From the NCBI RefSeq assembly GCF_014651495.1, contig NZ_BMWZ01000006.1:198697-262696 (forward strand): DNA of 64,000 nt. The letters run 5' to 3'. Both the position numbers and the translations under genes were made by a program. The notes beneath the pieces are model-generated. The model was not told where the DNA came from. It made no database searches and saw only the letters and a program-made list of their open reading frames with translations. This DNA is from Algibacter mikhailovii. Lineage in GTDB: Bacteria; Bacteroidota; Bacteroidia; Flavobacteriales; Flavobacteriaceae. Shown in pieces: positions 10,048 to 23,614 of the stretch (position 1 is its first letter; each line of letters starts with the position of its first letter).

Positions 10048-10089
10048 GAAAAAAGGCAACTAGTATTTATTTACTAGTTGCCTTTTTTT
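10048..10089. terminator. Bidirectional intrinsic terminator
   Basis: A perfect 11-bp inverted repeat (GGCAACTAGTA at 10055-10065, TACTAGTTGCC at 10072-10082) with a 6-base loop, an A-run on the left and a T-run on the right. It lies between the convergent AraC gene and the RhaT-like operon and should end transcription from both sides. Confidence 0.9.
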
Positions 10090-10107
10090 GCAATGAAAAT
10101 GTCATAA

Positions 10108-11127
10108 CTAAATTATACTATTAGAGTATCCTAAAATTACACTGGCTAAAATCAAAACAAATAAACCAATTAACAATAGATTAAAAGGTTTTTTTGCTTC
10201 TGTCCACTCCCCAGCTCTATAAGCCCAAAAATTACTTACAATTAACGACAAGCCTAATAACATTGGCCAGCCAATCACACCTCCTATAGGCCCGATTAAG
10301 GCCGCACCTTGACCATAAACACCCAAAGCTCCAAACCAAAAAATACTAGCTAATATGGCCCATTTATATGCCTTGGAGGTTCCCGCTACATTAAATGAAC
10401 TCCATGTGTTGTTTTTGAATAACAAGAAAAAACAATAACCTGCATTCATTATAAAGGCTCCTATTAAAACAATTACCCAAGCTGCCAAACTAGCATTTCT
10501 ATCAATAGCCCCCATTTCTTCTGCCAATTTTGCTATTGGAGTAGCTTTAACGAAACCTACATTAAGCAAAGCGGATAATACCCCGCATGCCGTTGCAATT
10601 AATATGCCTTTTAAAATATTTGATTTTTCATTTGTAGATTCAGTTTTCAATTTGTCTTTATCAATTCCGGCCTTGGCGGTTATACCAACTCCAATTAAGG
10701 TTATCGCTAATCCAGCAATCACATAGGGGAATTGAGGCGATGAGGTGGCGTTTTCCATTTGTAAAAGCGGTACTAGTGCTCCTATTGATCCTGCTAAACC
10801 CATAACGATGCCCATGGTGAGCGATAAACCTATATAGGGTACACTAATCCCAAATAGAATTCCTCCTATACCCCATAAAAATCCAAAAAACATGGCCATG
10901 AATACAACACTTTGCATGGATGGATCTGAAAAAGAAGTGTTTAGAACTTCTGATAAGTTTGGTACGGCAATATAGGCCCATGCCAGAGGTAAAATGATCA
11001 TAGCAATGGTAACATGTACAAGCCACCATGCTTCCCATTTTAAGGGTGCCATATATTTCATTCCAAGACCAAAAGAACCTTGAAAAACACTTGCGAAAAT
11101 GATTAATACTAAAGGAAAGAATTCCAT
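10108..11127 (-). CDS. RhaT-like sugar/proton symporter
   Basis: A 339-residue inner-membrane protein with about ten hydrophobic helices. It resembles the L-rhamnose-H+ symporter RhaT across its length: helix 1 GSFGLGMKYMAPLKWEAWW, then WGIGGILFGISVPYIGLSLTMG, then a charged cytoplasmic loop and GILIATACGVLSALLNVGF. It ends a minus-strand operon of dehydratase, aldehyde dehydrogenase and aldolase, 12 bases after the aldolase, so it probably imports the L-sugar or sugar acid that these enzymes process. A second RhaT-like protein is at 31450. The sugar may be L-rhamnose, L-fucose or L-galactose; sequence alone cannot decide. Confidence 0.85.
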   Translation of the reverse strand: MEFFPLVLIIFASVFQGSFGLGMKYMAPLKWEAWWLVHVTIAMIILPLAWAYIAVPNLSEVLNTSFSDPSMQSVVFMAMFFGFLWGIGGILFGISVPYIGLSLTMGIVMGLAGSIGALVPLLQMENATSSPQFPYVIAGLAITLIGVGITAKAGIDKDKLKTESTNEKSNILKGILIATACGVLSALLNVGFVKATPIAKLAEEMGAIDRNASLAAWVIVLIGAFIMNAGYCFFLLFKNNTWSSFNVAGTSKAYKWAILASIFWFGALGVYGQGAALIGPIGGVIGWPMLLGLSLIVSNFWAYRAGEWTEAKKPFNLLLIGLFVLILASVILGYSNSII

Positions 11128-11139
11128 AATATATATGTT

Positions 11140-11907
11140 TTAATTAGTTTTTAATTGATTAGTAATATTCTTAAAAGAGTTCATTATGAGCCCCACGTCC
11201 ACAGCGTATGAGATATATTGGACACCAATGCTTTGCCACATTTTTGCAGTTTCAGGAGATTCAGTAAAAGTGCCAATGACTTTACCCTGCCTTTTTGCTA
11301 ATTCTACAGCTTGTTTTATACTGTCAACCACTTTAGGATGGTTTATTTGACCAGGAACCCCGCAGGACTGAGATAAATCATAAGGCCCTAAAAAGATCAC
11401 GTCAATACCCTCAACTAATAATATTTCCGGTAAATTTTTCAGACCTTCCTGACCTTCAATATGAATAATTGAAATTATAGAATCGTTTGCTTTTCCAAAA
11501 TGATCTTCGGGTTTAATATTTGTATATTCCGCAGCTCTCACATATCTACACATACCTCTTTCTCCTATGGGGAAAAACTTTGTGGCTTTGACTACTTTTT
11601 CGGCGTCATTATTTGTGCAAATTTGAGGAACTTGAATGCATTTCACACCAATATCTAATACTCTTAAAATTAAAGTTTCAGAATTTTCCGTAACTCGAAC
11701 TATAGGGGTAATACCCTTGGCTTCAGCGGCTCTAACCATATTTTGAGTGGTCTCTATACTATACGGACCATGTTCCATGTCAATAATTACAAAATCAAAT
11801 CTGCTTAGGGCAACAATCTCAACAATGGTAGGATCTTGTATTTTACAAAAAGGACCAAATACGGTTAGCCTTTCGTTTAAACTTTTTTTTAGCTTATTCT
11901 CACTCAT
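11140..11907 (-). CDS. HpcH/HpaI-family 2-keto-3-deoxy sugar-acid aldolase
   Basis: A 255-residue class II, metal-dependent pyruvate aldolase of the HpaI/RhmA/GarL family. Signature segments are FVIIDMEHGPYS, VQVPQI-type substrate loop (CIQVPQICTNNDAEKVV), metal-ligand region IIHIEGQEGLKN, and IDVIFLGPYDLSQSCG. Family members cleave 2-keto-3-deoxy-L-rhamnonate, -fuconate or related acids to pyruvate plus L-lactaldehyde (or L-glyceraldehyde). It follows the aldehyde dehydrogenase by two bases in the operon. The neighbouring dehydratase would supply its substrate and the neighbouring dehydrogenase would oxidise its aldehyde product, giving a complete aldolytic route. Aromatic-acid (HpaI) function is unlikely in this context. 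Confidence 0.88.
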   Translation of the reverse strand: MSENKLKKSLNERLTVFGPFCKIQDPTIVEIVALSRFDFVIIDMEHGPYSIETTQNMVRAAEAKGITPIVRVTENSETLILRVLDIGVKCIQVPQICTNNDAEKVVKATKFFPIGERGMCRYVRAAEYTNIKPEDHFGKANDSIISIIHIEGQEGLKNLPEILLVEGIDVIFLGPYDLSQSCGVPGQINHPKVVDSIKQAVELAKRQGKVIGTFTESPETAKMWQSIGVQYISYAVDVGLIMNSFKNITNQLKTN

Positions 11908-11909
11908 AT

Positions 11910-13364
11910 TTATAGGGCTGTAGATACTCGTTTTTTTACTAAATAATCATCTAAAGCTAGGTGTGAACAATCATGCCCAATACCACTATTTTTTATGCCA
12001 CCATGTGGGAGGTAGATCGCATATTTTGCACCGTTAATTTGAATTTCACCAAACTCTAATTCCTCAGTAAATCTTTCAATTCTTTTATGGTTATTAGTAA
12101 AAATATATGAAGCTAATCCGTATTCGGTGGTATTTGCTAATTCTAAAACTTCATCATCAGAATCAAAACTCATGATACCAGCTATTGGACCAAAAGTTTC
12201 TTCTTTGAAAAGACGCATGTTTGGAGTGATTCCAGAAACGACAGTAGGTTGAATCCAGTTTCCTCTTACTGGAAAACCTGCTGGAATTTCTCCTCCATAT
12301 TCAAGTCTACCTCCTTTACTTATCGCATCTTCTACTAAGTCAAACATTCTATCTCTGTCTGTACGCGTCACCACAGGTCCCATAAAAACATCGGGGTTTT
12401 CTTTTAGGCCAAATCCTAATTTGAGTTTTGATGCTTTTTTTATAAATTCAATCATGAATCTATCATGTATGTTTTTATGCACAAAAATTCTATTGGCAGC
12501 AACACATATTTGACCTGAATTCCAAAAACTTAATGTCACAGCTAATTCTAGAGCTTTATCAAAATCTGCATCTTCAAAGATTATAAATGGTGCATTTCCG
12601 CCAAGTTCCATTCCTAATTTTTTTATGGATGTAGTACTGTCTGCAATTACTTTTTGACCTGTGATTGTAGATCCAATCATAGTTAAAACTGAGGGAATTG
12701 TACTCTTTGTCATAGTTGCAGCAACCTCTCTACTTGGGCCTGCCAAAATATTTACAACCCCAGGAGGGAAGTTAATGTCGTTTAGAATTTCGCCTATCAT
12801 GTATGCAGATAATGGAGACAAAGTTGAGGGTTTAATGATTATAGAACATCCAGAAGCCAAAGTTGGCCCTAACTTAAAACCAACGTTTAGTAATGGAAAA
12901 TTCCATGCTAAATAAGCCACTGCTACACCTGCTGGCTTTGAAATCATTTTATGAGTGTGTGTGTGCTCATAATCAGGAATTTGTTCTTCTCTTAAATTTT
13001 TCATTGCAGAAGGATACCATTCTAGGGCATTTATCACAGCTTCAATATCTTCATAAGCACCTGCATAGGTTTTCCCCATTTCATGCACCATGGCTGTTCT
13101 TAATTCGTGCTCTTTTTCTAATACTGCGGCCCTTAGTTTAGTCATCCAGGAAGTACGTTCAGCCAAGGATAATTTGGACCAGAATTTAAAACCTTTTTGA
13201 GCTGATAATAAGGCCTTTTGTGCATCTTCCTCTCCTGCTTTAGCCACTTGTGCAATTACTTCACCAGTAGCTGGGCAAATTACATCTTCTTTTTCGCTAC
13301 TAACAGCATCAATGAGCTGACCATCAATGTATAATTTTTTATATCCGAAATGTTCTGTTTTCAT
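11910..13364 (-). CDS. NAD(P)-dependent aldehyde dehydrogenase (lactaldehyde/glyceraldehyde candidate)
   Basis: A 484-residue cytoplasmic ALDH-superfamily enzyme. It has the Rossmann segment AYLAWNFPLLNVGFKLGP, general base Glu253 in ELGGNAPF, and catalytic Cys287 in NSGQICVAANR. Length and motifs are intact. It lies between the HpaI-type aldolase (2-base gap) and the dehydratase (13-base gap). In that setting oxidation of L-lactaldehyde to L-lactate, or of L-glyceraldehyde to glycerate, is the most economical role. It resembles succinate-semialdehyde/lactaldehyde dehydrogenases, and succinate semialdehyde, glycolaldehyde or the free sugar itself are alternatives. It is clearly different from the second ALDH at 36446. 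Confidence 0.85.
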   Translation of the reverse strand: MKTEHFGYKKLYIDGQLIDAVSSEKEDVICPATGEVIAQVAKAGEEDAQKALLSAQKGFKFWSKLSLAERTSWMTKLRAAVLEKEHELRTAMVHEMGKTYAGAYEDIEAVINALEWYPSAMKNLREEQIPDYEHTHTHKMISKPAGVAVAYLAWNFPLLNVGFKLGPTLASGCSIIIKPSTLSPLSAYMIGEILNDINFPPGVVNILAGPSREVAATMTKSTIPSVLTMIGSTITGQKVIADSTTSIKKLGMELGGNAPFIIFEDADFDKALELAVTLSFWNSGQICVAANRIFVHKNIHDRFMIEFIKKASKLKLGFGLKENPDVFMGPVVTRTDRDRMFDLVEDAISKGGRLEYGGEIPAGFPVRGNWIQPTVVSGITPNMRLFKEETFGPIAGIMSFDSDDEVLELANTTEYGLASYIFTNNHKRIERFTEELEFGEIQINGAKYAIYLPHGGIKNSGIGHDCSHLALDDYLVKKRVSTAL

Positions 13365-13377
13365 AGGTTTAATAATA

Positions 13378-14532
13378 TCATTTGGTAAACTTCAGTATTT
13401 CGGTTGAAGCGGTATATTCTTTTAATATATCCTCATTAACATCCATTCCCAAACCAGCTCGAGACGGTAGGTCTATCATACCATTTTTCATTTCAATTTT
13501 AGGATATGTTAATCGATCACGAAGACCATTTTCTGTTTGATCATATTCTATTAAGAACTCAGGCTGATAAAGTCTTCCGGGAACGGATTCTATATTGGAA
13601 ATAAAATGTAATGCCGCATGTAGTGCAATTGCTGTCCCCCAGGTATGTGGAATTAAATCAACTCCATTTGTACTGGCTATAGACGCAATGCGTTTGGCTT
13701 CTGTTAATCCGCCACATGCACAGATATCTGGTTGTATAATATCAACAGATTTGTTTTTTATCAACTGCTGGAATCCGAACCTTAAATATTCACATTCTCC
13801 ACTTGCAATAGGGATGTTTGTTTTCTGTCTAAGTTCGTAGTACTGCTCATAATACTCCGGAGAAATGGGCTCTTCAAACCATTTTATATCGAATTTTTCT
13901 ATTGCTCTAGATAACTCAAGCGCCTCTCTTAAGGTGTAGGCATGATTGGAATCAACCATCAATTCAATATCATTCCCAATAGTTTTACGAATTAATTTTA
14001 CATTATTAATGTCTTCTTCAATACCTAAACCGACCTTCATTTTAATGGCTTTGAAACCTTTAGAGACATATAACTTAGCTTCTTCTTCAAAGCCTTTAGA
14101 AAAATCATTATGGTCTGTGAAATATAACCCTGTAGCGTAAGGTTTAATTTTGGTTCTGTGTGCCCCACCTAATAATGTAGAAATAGGCAAACCAAGAATT
14201 TTTCCTTTTAAATCCCATATAGCGATATCTATGGCACTGACTGAAGCCATAAGGATACCACGACGAGAAAAATCCAACGTTTTACGATACATGATATTCC
14301 ATATCACTTCATTTTCTAGTGGGTTTTGACCAATAACCATAGGAGCAATGTGTTTAATACCTGCTTCAAGAACATTTGCTGGACCATATCCTTCCCCCCA
14401 ACCATGGGTTCCATTAGATGCTGTTACTTTCACGATACAAATGCACCGTTCAGAATATTCCCATTGCGAGAAGAAAAAACTTTTTTTTAGTTTGTCGCTA
14501 AGGATATAGGTTTCAATTTTTTCAATTTTCAT
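13378..14532 (-). CDS. Enolase-superfamily sugar-acid dehydratase
   Basis: A 384-residue member of the mandelate racemase/muconate lactonizing group. The catalytic K-x-K is Lys164/Lys166 in AIKMKVG. Metal ligands are Asp194 (LMVDSNHAY), Glu220 (KWFEEP) and Glu246 (ASGECE), with His296 in PHTWGT. It should remove water from a sugar acid to give a 2-keto-3-deoxy acid, the substrate of the downstream HpaI-type aldolase. L-fuconate, L-rhamnonate or L-galactonate are the leading candidates, since these lead to pyruvate plus lactaldehyde or glyceraldehyde. It is shorter than the roughly 440-residue FucD type, so identity within the superfamily is uncertain. It is the first gene of the four-gene operon. 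Confidence 0.85.
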   Translation of the reverse strand: MKIEKIETYILSDKLKKSFFFSQWEYSERCICIVKVTASNGTHGWGEGYGPANVLEAGIKHIAPMVIGQNPLENEVIWNIMYRKTLDFSRRGILMASVSAIDIAIWDLKGKILGLPISTLLGGAHRTKIKPYATGLYFTDHNDFSKGFEEEAKLYVSKGFKAIKMKVGLGIEEDINNVKLIRKTIGNDIELMVDSNHAYTLREALELSRAIEKFDIKWFEEPISPEYYEQYYELRQKTNIPIASGECEYLRFGFQQLIKNKSVDIIQPDICACGGLTEAKRIASIASTNGVDLIPHTWGTAIALHAALHFISNIESVPGRLYQPEFLIEYDQTENGLRDRLTYPKIEMKNGMIDLPSRAGLGMDVNEDILKEYTASTEILKFTK

Positions 14533-14924
14533 ATCATAGGCTTTTTAATTTGATTCGGAATGACAGCTTGCATCTGCATTAAATTATGGACTTTAAAATT
14601 AATCGATTTAAAAAGTGTTTTCAATTTAAATGTTACCTGAATTAATCCAATCATTATCAAATTATTTAGTCCAACCAATATGTTTACTCTACGCTTAACT
14701 TCTATACACAGTTCGATATTGTTCATGCCTTGAGCTTCTTCTTTTAGTTGCCAAAAAAACAACGTGTTTACATATTTGAGACTTCTAAATTTTATTAATT
14801 ACTCTTGGTAATAAAACTAATAGAATGTTCGATTGAATATCGAGCAATTATTATCTCTAAGCATGCATTTATATTCTGAGGTTAATTATTTTAAAAAAAA
14901 TGCCACTCGGCAATTATTAAAAAT
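14533..14924. other. Promoter region of the sugar-acid operon, no gene seen
   Basis: About 390 bases upstream of the dehydratase. It contains a 77-codon minus-strand ORF (14529-14762) that overlaps the dehydratase start but has no domain, no signal peptide and repetitive hydrophobic composition, so I do not call it. An AATCGATT core at 14601-14608 is noted separately. No convincing TTTG/TAnnTTTG promoter was found. Confidence 0.4.
14599..14610. promoter_or_regulatory. Possible LacI-type operator (AATCGATT core)
   Basis: TTAATCGATTTA lies about 67 bases upstream of the dehydratase start and shares the palindromic AATCGATT core with the two strong sites in the glucuronate regulator region (24693 and 24841). 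Flanking runs (CTTTAAAA and TAAAAAG) extend a rough dyad. An 8-bp core can occur by chance in AT-rich DNA, so this is weak evidence. Confidence 0.3.
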
Positions 14925-14958
14925 AAAAAGCCTCTGTTAAATCTAACAGAAGCTTTTT
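14925..14958 (-). terminator. Intrinsic terminator after the T9SS-secreted protein
   Basis: Inverted repeat AAAAGCCTCTGTTA / TAACAGAAGCTTTT with a 4-base loop and one internal mismatch. Read on the minus strand it forms a GC-containing hairpin followed by a T-run (complement of the A-rich bases at 14916-14929). It lies about 30 bases beyond the stop of the gene at 14987 and separates it from the downstream sugar-acid operon. Confidence 0.8.
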
Positions 14959-14986
14959 GGCTATTAATCAGTATATAAGAGTACTT

Positions 14987-16369
14987 CTATTCTTTAATGA
15001 ATTTCCTTGTAACAAGACCGCCGTTTTTAGCTTCAAGTTGCAATACATATAGACCTCTATTCAAAGAAGACACGTTAATATTTGATATTGGCTGTGATAT
15101 TTTTAAAACTTCTTTCCCTAAAAGGTCATATACTTTTGCAGAGGCAAGAGGTTCCTTAGTATTGAAGTTAATAATTTCTTTTACTGGGTTAGGGTACATT
15201 GAAAATTGAAATGCATTGTGCTTTTCTGTTGATAGCACTAAAGATGCCGCACCAATTAGGTTGCCTTCAGCATCTAAAGATAAAGGCTCACCCATTGGAG
15301 CTTGCTGACCGTCTATTCTAATATTGGCTAAATAAGCCCCACCATTTAAACTTGTATTATCAGTTCCGAATTTTACAACACCTTCTTTATAGCCTATTAT
15401 ATTTATGATTGAATTGGCATGCCAATTTGCATTATTAGCGCCAAAAGCTACTGAAGTAACTCCAGAACCTATATTTAAATTAAGTGTTGATCCATCACCT
15501 TTAATTTTAATTCCTTGTAACGTTTGGTTTGCATTAACAAACATATTTAAAATAAAGGCCTGACCAGCTTTTGTACTAACTCTAATTTCATTCGAGTTAA
15601 GAACATTCTCACTTTCTAATGTTAGTTTGCCAACATTTCCATTAAGTTGTACTTTAATGTTGTTAATGGTTGAGCTTCCATTAGACTGCAATGTAAGTTC
15701 AGATTCATTTGCTAAAGTAAGGGCGCCTGTAAAGCCAGAAACATCGGAGGTACTGCTGCCTAAATACAGTATTCCACCTCCTGCACCTCCTCCAACTAAT
15801 ATGCCTTGGGCTCCAATTAAAGTCCCATTAACATGAAATTCACCAAAACCCCAAAAACTTGTGGTACCTGTTCCGGCTATTTCTAATGTTTTACTAGAGT
15901 CAAAAATTACTTTACTGTCTGGATGACCATTTATATTACAAACAGAAACACCTTTGAATTGATCAATAGTTGCTGTGTTTGCAATAGTTACATCGCAGTC
16001 TAGTGTTAATGTTGTAGGGTCAGATGAATCATTTGCAATTGCTTTTAAACCAGAAACGTCATTTCCTTGTGTACCATCAGCGATATCAATAATAAGTTTT
16101 TCAGCGCCAGTAAGCGTGAAAGATTCTGCTTTGTTGGCAGGCATTTTAAGACCTTTTGCTGTATAAGCTTCATCAAGAGTGACCGTTGTTGGACCTTGAT
16201 AAATATCTATTTTTTGACCGGGAGCTAATTCGGTCACTCCTCCAGGAAATGCCCAGTTAGCGTCATTAGACCAAAGTTCATCTCCACCTGTGTTTGTAAA
16301 TCCTGCCCATTGCGCATTTGCAAAAGAAGCAGTTAAAGTTAAAATAAATATGAAGTAAATTTTTTTCAT
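14987..16369 (-). CDS. Secreted beta-repeat protein with T9SS sorting domain
   Basis: A 460-residue exported protein. The signal peptide ends at SFANAQ (about residue 20). The body is rich in Gly, Ser, Thr, Asn and Val with irregular short repeats, such as GGGAGGGILYLGSSTSDVSG and NNIKVQLNGNVGKLTLESEN, as expected for a beta-helix or autotransporter-like passenger. The last about 75 residues form a type A Por-secretion C-terminal domain (MYPNPVKEIINF, VYDLLGKEVL, LNRGLYVLQL, TRKFIKE). It should be secreted by the type IX system and held at the surface or released. No catalytic motif is visible. It lies downstream of a sulfatase and may bind or organise the polysaccharide, but its function is unknown. 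Confidence 0.85.
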   Translation of the reverse strand: MKKIYFIFILTLTASFANAQWAGFTNTGGDELWSNDANWAFPGGVTELAPGQKIDIYQGPTTVTLDEAYTAKGLKMPANKAESFTLTGAEKLIIDIADGTQGNDVSGLKAIANDSSDPTTLTLDCDVTIANTATIDQFKGVSVCNINGHPDSKVIFDSSKTLEIAGTGTTSFWGFGEFHVNGTLIGAQGILVGGGAGGGILYLGSSTSDVSGFTGALTLANESELTLQSNGSSTINNIKVQLNGNVGKLTLESENVLNSNEIRVSTKAGQAFILNMFVNANQTLQGIKIKGDGSTLNLNIGSGVTSVAFGANNANWHANSIINIIGYKEGVVKFGTDNTSLNGGAYLANIRIDGQQAPMGEPLSLDAEGNLIGAASLVLSTEKHNAFQFSMYPNPVKEIINFNTKEPLASAKVYDLLGKEVLKISQPISNINVSSLNRGLYVLQLEAKNGGLVTRKFIKE

Positions 16370-16803
16370 AATAGAGAGTTTAATTGATTAGTAATTAATT
16401 CGTTAAATAATGATGTTTGTAAAACTAGAAGATGGTAGGCTTTAATATCATGCAGGAATTATCCAAAAACTTTCATTTATAATCAAAAAAACATCTTGTT
16501 TAAATCAGAGGTTTTTGGGAATCTTCAATAATTGTATAATCAGAATTACTTTTTTTTCTACCTTAGAATATGGAGTGCTTCAACGTGCAAGAATACATTT
16601 GTTTTCTCAAAACTGTTTTGAGCTTGGTTTTGAAATTCAAATCCAATTAGGAATAAAGTAGTGCAGTATTTTTTTAAAACTTATGGTATAGAAGTTCAGA
16701 CTCAACCAAAATTATGATTGAAAATAAAAATTAGTGATTCCAATTATCTTTATGGAAGAATAATAATCAGAAATCAAAATTCAAACTTTTAATTCTGAGT
16801 AAC
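16370..16803. other. Intergenic region without recognised features
   Basis: 434 AT-rich bases between the sulfatase at 16804 and the T9SS-secreted protein, both on the minus strand. It presumably holds the promoter of the latter and the 3' end of the former. I see no ORF of credible composition, no perfect terminator hairpin and no clear TAnnTTTG element. Confidence 0.4.
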
Positions 16804-18465
16804 TTAATTTATTAAAAGTTCCAGTTCAGATTTTAGTTTAGCTTTAATATTGTGGTACTTGGAATCGACGGCTAAATTGTGCCATTCGAATGGGTCTTCA
16901 GAATTGTGATACAATTCCTCTTTCCCATTATGGTATAAAATATACCGCCATTCTTTGGTGCGGTACGTGTAATTTTGTTGCCATACGTATTCGGTATCTA
17001 AATCTTTTGTGATTTCTATATGCCAAAGTGCTCCTGGGTTGCTGCTAAATCCAAGGCCTTCAATGGGTTTGTTTATACCTGCACCTAATACGGTTAAAGC
17101 GCCTTCGGGCCCTTCCCAGTTTGTTGTTCTTGCATCTTCCAAAAATGGTTTTAAGCTAAAACCGTCAAGTTGTGATTGGGCGTGATTTTTTGTGATAGAT
17201 CCTTTTAATTGACATAAATCTTTAAAAGTGGGGAAAATATCAATTAAAGAAACGGCATGTTCAACTTGAGAACCTGGTTGGGATCTTTGTGGGTCTCTTA
17301 TTATAAAAGGTATTCTTGTACTTTCTTCCCAAGGTGAATTTTTGTATAAATAATCTTTCTCTCCCATTTGCCAACCGTGGTCGCTTACCAAAACTATAAT
17401 AGTGTTATCCTTAAATTTGCTATTATCTAAAGCCTCAATGACTTTACCTATTTGATCATCAACAAAAGCGACGCAAGCCAAATAGGCTTGAAGAAATTTG
17501 CGTAAACCTTCATTATCATTAGGGAAGGCTTGTTTTAGTTTTTTATAATAAGCAATGCCCATTTCAGTTGATTCATAAACAGAGGCGTAGTGCGTGTCAT
17601 CTTTGTCATTGCTTTTTACAACAGGCATTTTAATACTATCCAATGGATACATGTCAAAGTATTCTTGAGGCGCATATAATGGCGTATGCGGGTTGACAAA
17701 TCCTACTCCAATGAAAAAAGGTGATGTATTGTTTTCCTCTAGCCATTTGATTTTGTTGACTATCCATTCTGCATGTTGTTCATCAGGTAATTGGTCACGG
17801 TTATTATCATCAGTGTAATTATAGGTTTTTTTGCCATAAGTCCATCCTGTTTTAATTCTATGACCAGAGCGGTCTATTGTAAAGGGAGTGTCGGCCAATG
17901 ATGCAAAAGATCCATCTACAGAATTAATACTTCTAAAAGGTTCAGGAACCGATGGGTGTCCCATAATTCGTTTGCCATTTTCGTTTATACCACTATAAGC
18001 ATGTGGTCCGTAGTTTATACTTTCAGGAACGCCCCATTCAGTCCAATAACGTCTCAGGTTTTTATGCAATAATTTACCCGTCCCATAGGTTTGATAGCCG
18101 TTTTCTTTAAATAATTCTATAAAAGTTTTATGGTTTTTTAGAACCGCATGTTTGTAATGCGGCGTCCACCCAAAATCTCTTGAGTTATGTGGGTAGATGC
18201 CAGTCATTAGGCTGTTTCTTGAAGGAGAACAGACAGGTACATTTGTATGGCCGTTGGTAAACATAGTACCAGATTGTGCCAATTTATTAATGTTCGGCGT
18301 TTGGGCTTGTGGATGCCCACCATAAACGCTTTGATAATCATTGAGATCATCAACCATTATAAAAAGTACATTTGGCAGTTTATCCTGATTGGTTTCCATG
18401 TTTTGAGAATGGCAGCTTACTATAAATGCTAAAGAAAAAAGAACTCTTATTATTGCCATGAGCAT
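16804..18465 (-). CDS. S1-family sulfatase lipoprotein, iduronate-2-sulfatase-like
   Basis: A 553-residue sulfatase. The N-terminus carries a lipobox-like FIVSC (Cys18), so it is probably membrane-anchored in the envelope. A second in-frame ATG at codon 3 is an equally good start. It has the Asp-Asp pair in MVDDLNDY, formylglycine motif C-S-P-S-R (Cys79), GTGKLLHK in place of GKWH, and VSDHGWQMGEKD. The DDLNDY...GGHPQ pattern and the C-terminal region with a tandem of aromatic motifs (YVWQQNYTYRTKEWRYILY) match iduronate-2-sulfatase-like enzymes. It is divergent from the sulfatase/GH2 pair at 18702-23412 and upstream of the T9SS-secreted protein. Confidence 0.9.
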   Translation of the reverse strand: MLMAIIRVLFSLAFIVSCHSQNMETNQDKLPNVLFIMVDDLNDYQSVYGGHPQAQTPNINKLAQSGTMFTNGHTNVPVCSPSRNSLMTGIYPHNSRDFGWTPHYKHAVLKNHKTFIELFKENGYQTYGTGKLLHKNLRRYWTEWGVPESINYGPHAYSGINENGKRIMGHPSVPEPFRSINSVDGSFASLADTPFTIDRSGHRIKTGWTYGKKTYNYTDDNNRDQLPDEQHAEWIVNKIKWLEENNTSPFFIGVGFVNPHTPLYAPQEYFDMYPLDSIKMPVVKSNDKDDTHYASVYESTEMGIAYYKKLKQAFPNDNEGLRKFLQAYLACVAFVDDQIGKVIEALDNSKFKDNTIIVLVSDHGWQMGEKDYLYKNSPWEESTRIPFIIRDPQRSQPGSQVEHAVSLIDIFPTFKDLCQLKGSITKNHAQSQLDGFSLKPFLEDARTTNWEGPEGALTVLGAGINKPIEGLGFSSNPGALWHIEITKDLDTEYVWQQNYTYRTKEWRYILYHNGKEELYHNSEDPFEWHNLAVDSKYHNIKAKLKSELELLIN

Positions 18466-18701
18466 ATTGTTTTAAAAAAAAATGACGCTATTCTAAATTT
18501 GTATAAAATTAAAGTTTAAAACTTTATTGTTCATAGTTCTGATTAACCAATGTGTAGCATTAAATACCTTAATGAATACGCTCTGGCTTAATAATTAAAG
18601 TTGGTTAATTTTTGATATATACCAGATAGTTTCTGAATCTATAATTAACTCTAGAATATGAATATTTGTTTGAATATTATTCATTTCAATATACATTAAT
18701 T

Positions 18702-23412
<4,711 letters not shown>

Positions 23413-23614
23413 TAAATTAACATTAATAGGAATAAACGAGAAGCTTTTATTGCCCCGTTGAAAGTGCATAGAATTGAGTTTACAAATACTGCGTACATTT
23501 GTTGATGAGTAAGGGTAGTAAATATTTAGATTTTATTAAGAAGTACTCTATATATGAAAGGATATTAAAAATGTGGTATAGGCCAATGCGTTAAGAAATT
23601 TTGTAACATTAGAA

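Noticed and set aside
14529-14762. 77-codon minus-strand ORF overlapping the dehydratase start
   Set aside because: No domain, signal or conserved motif; it begins in the long upstream region and overlaps the dehydratase start by 4 bases. More likely leader sequence than a gene.
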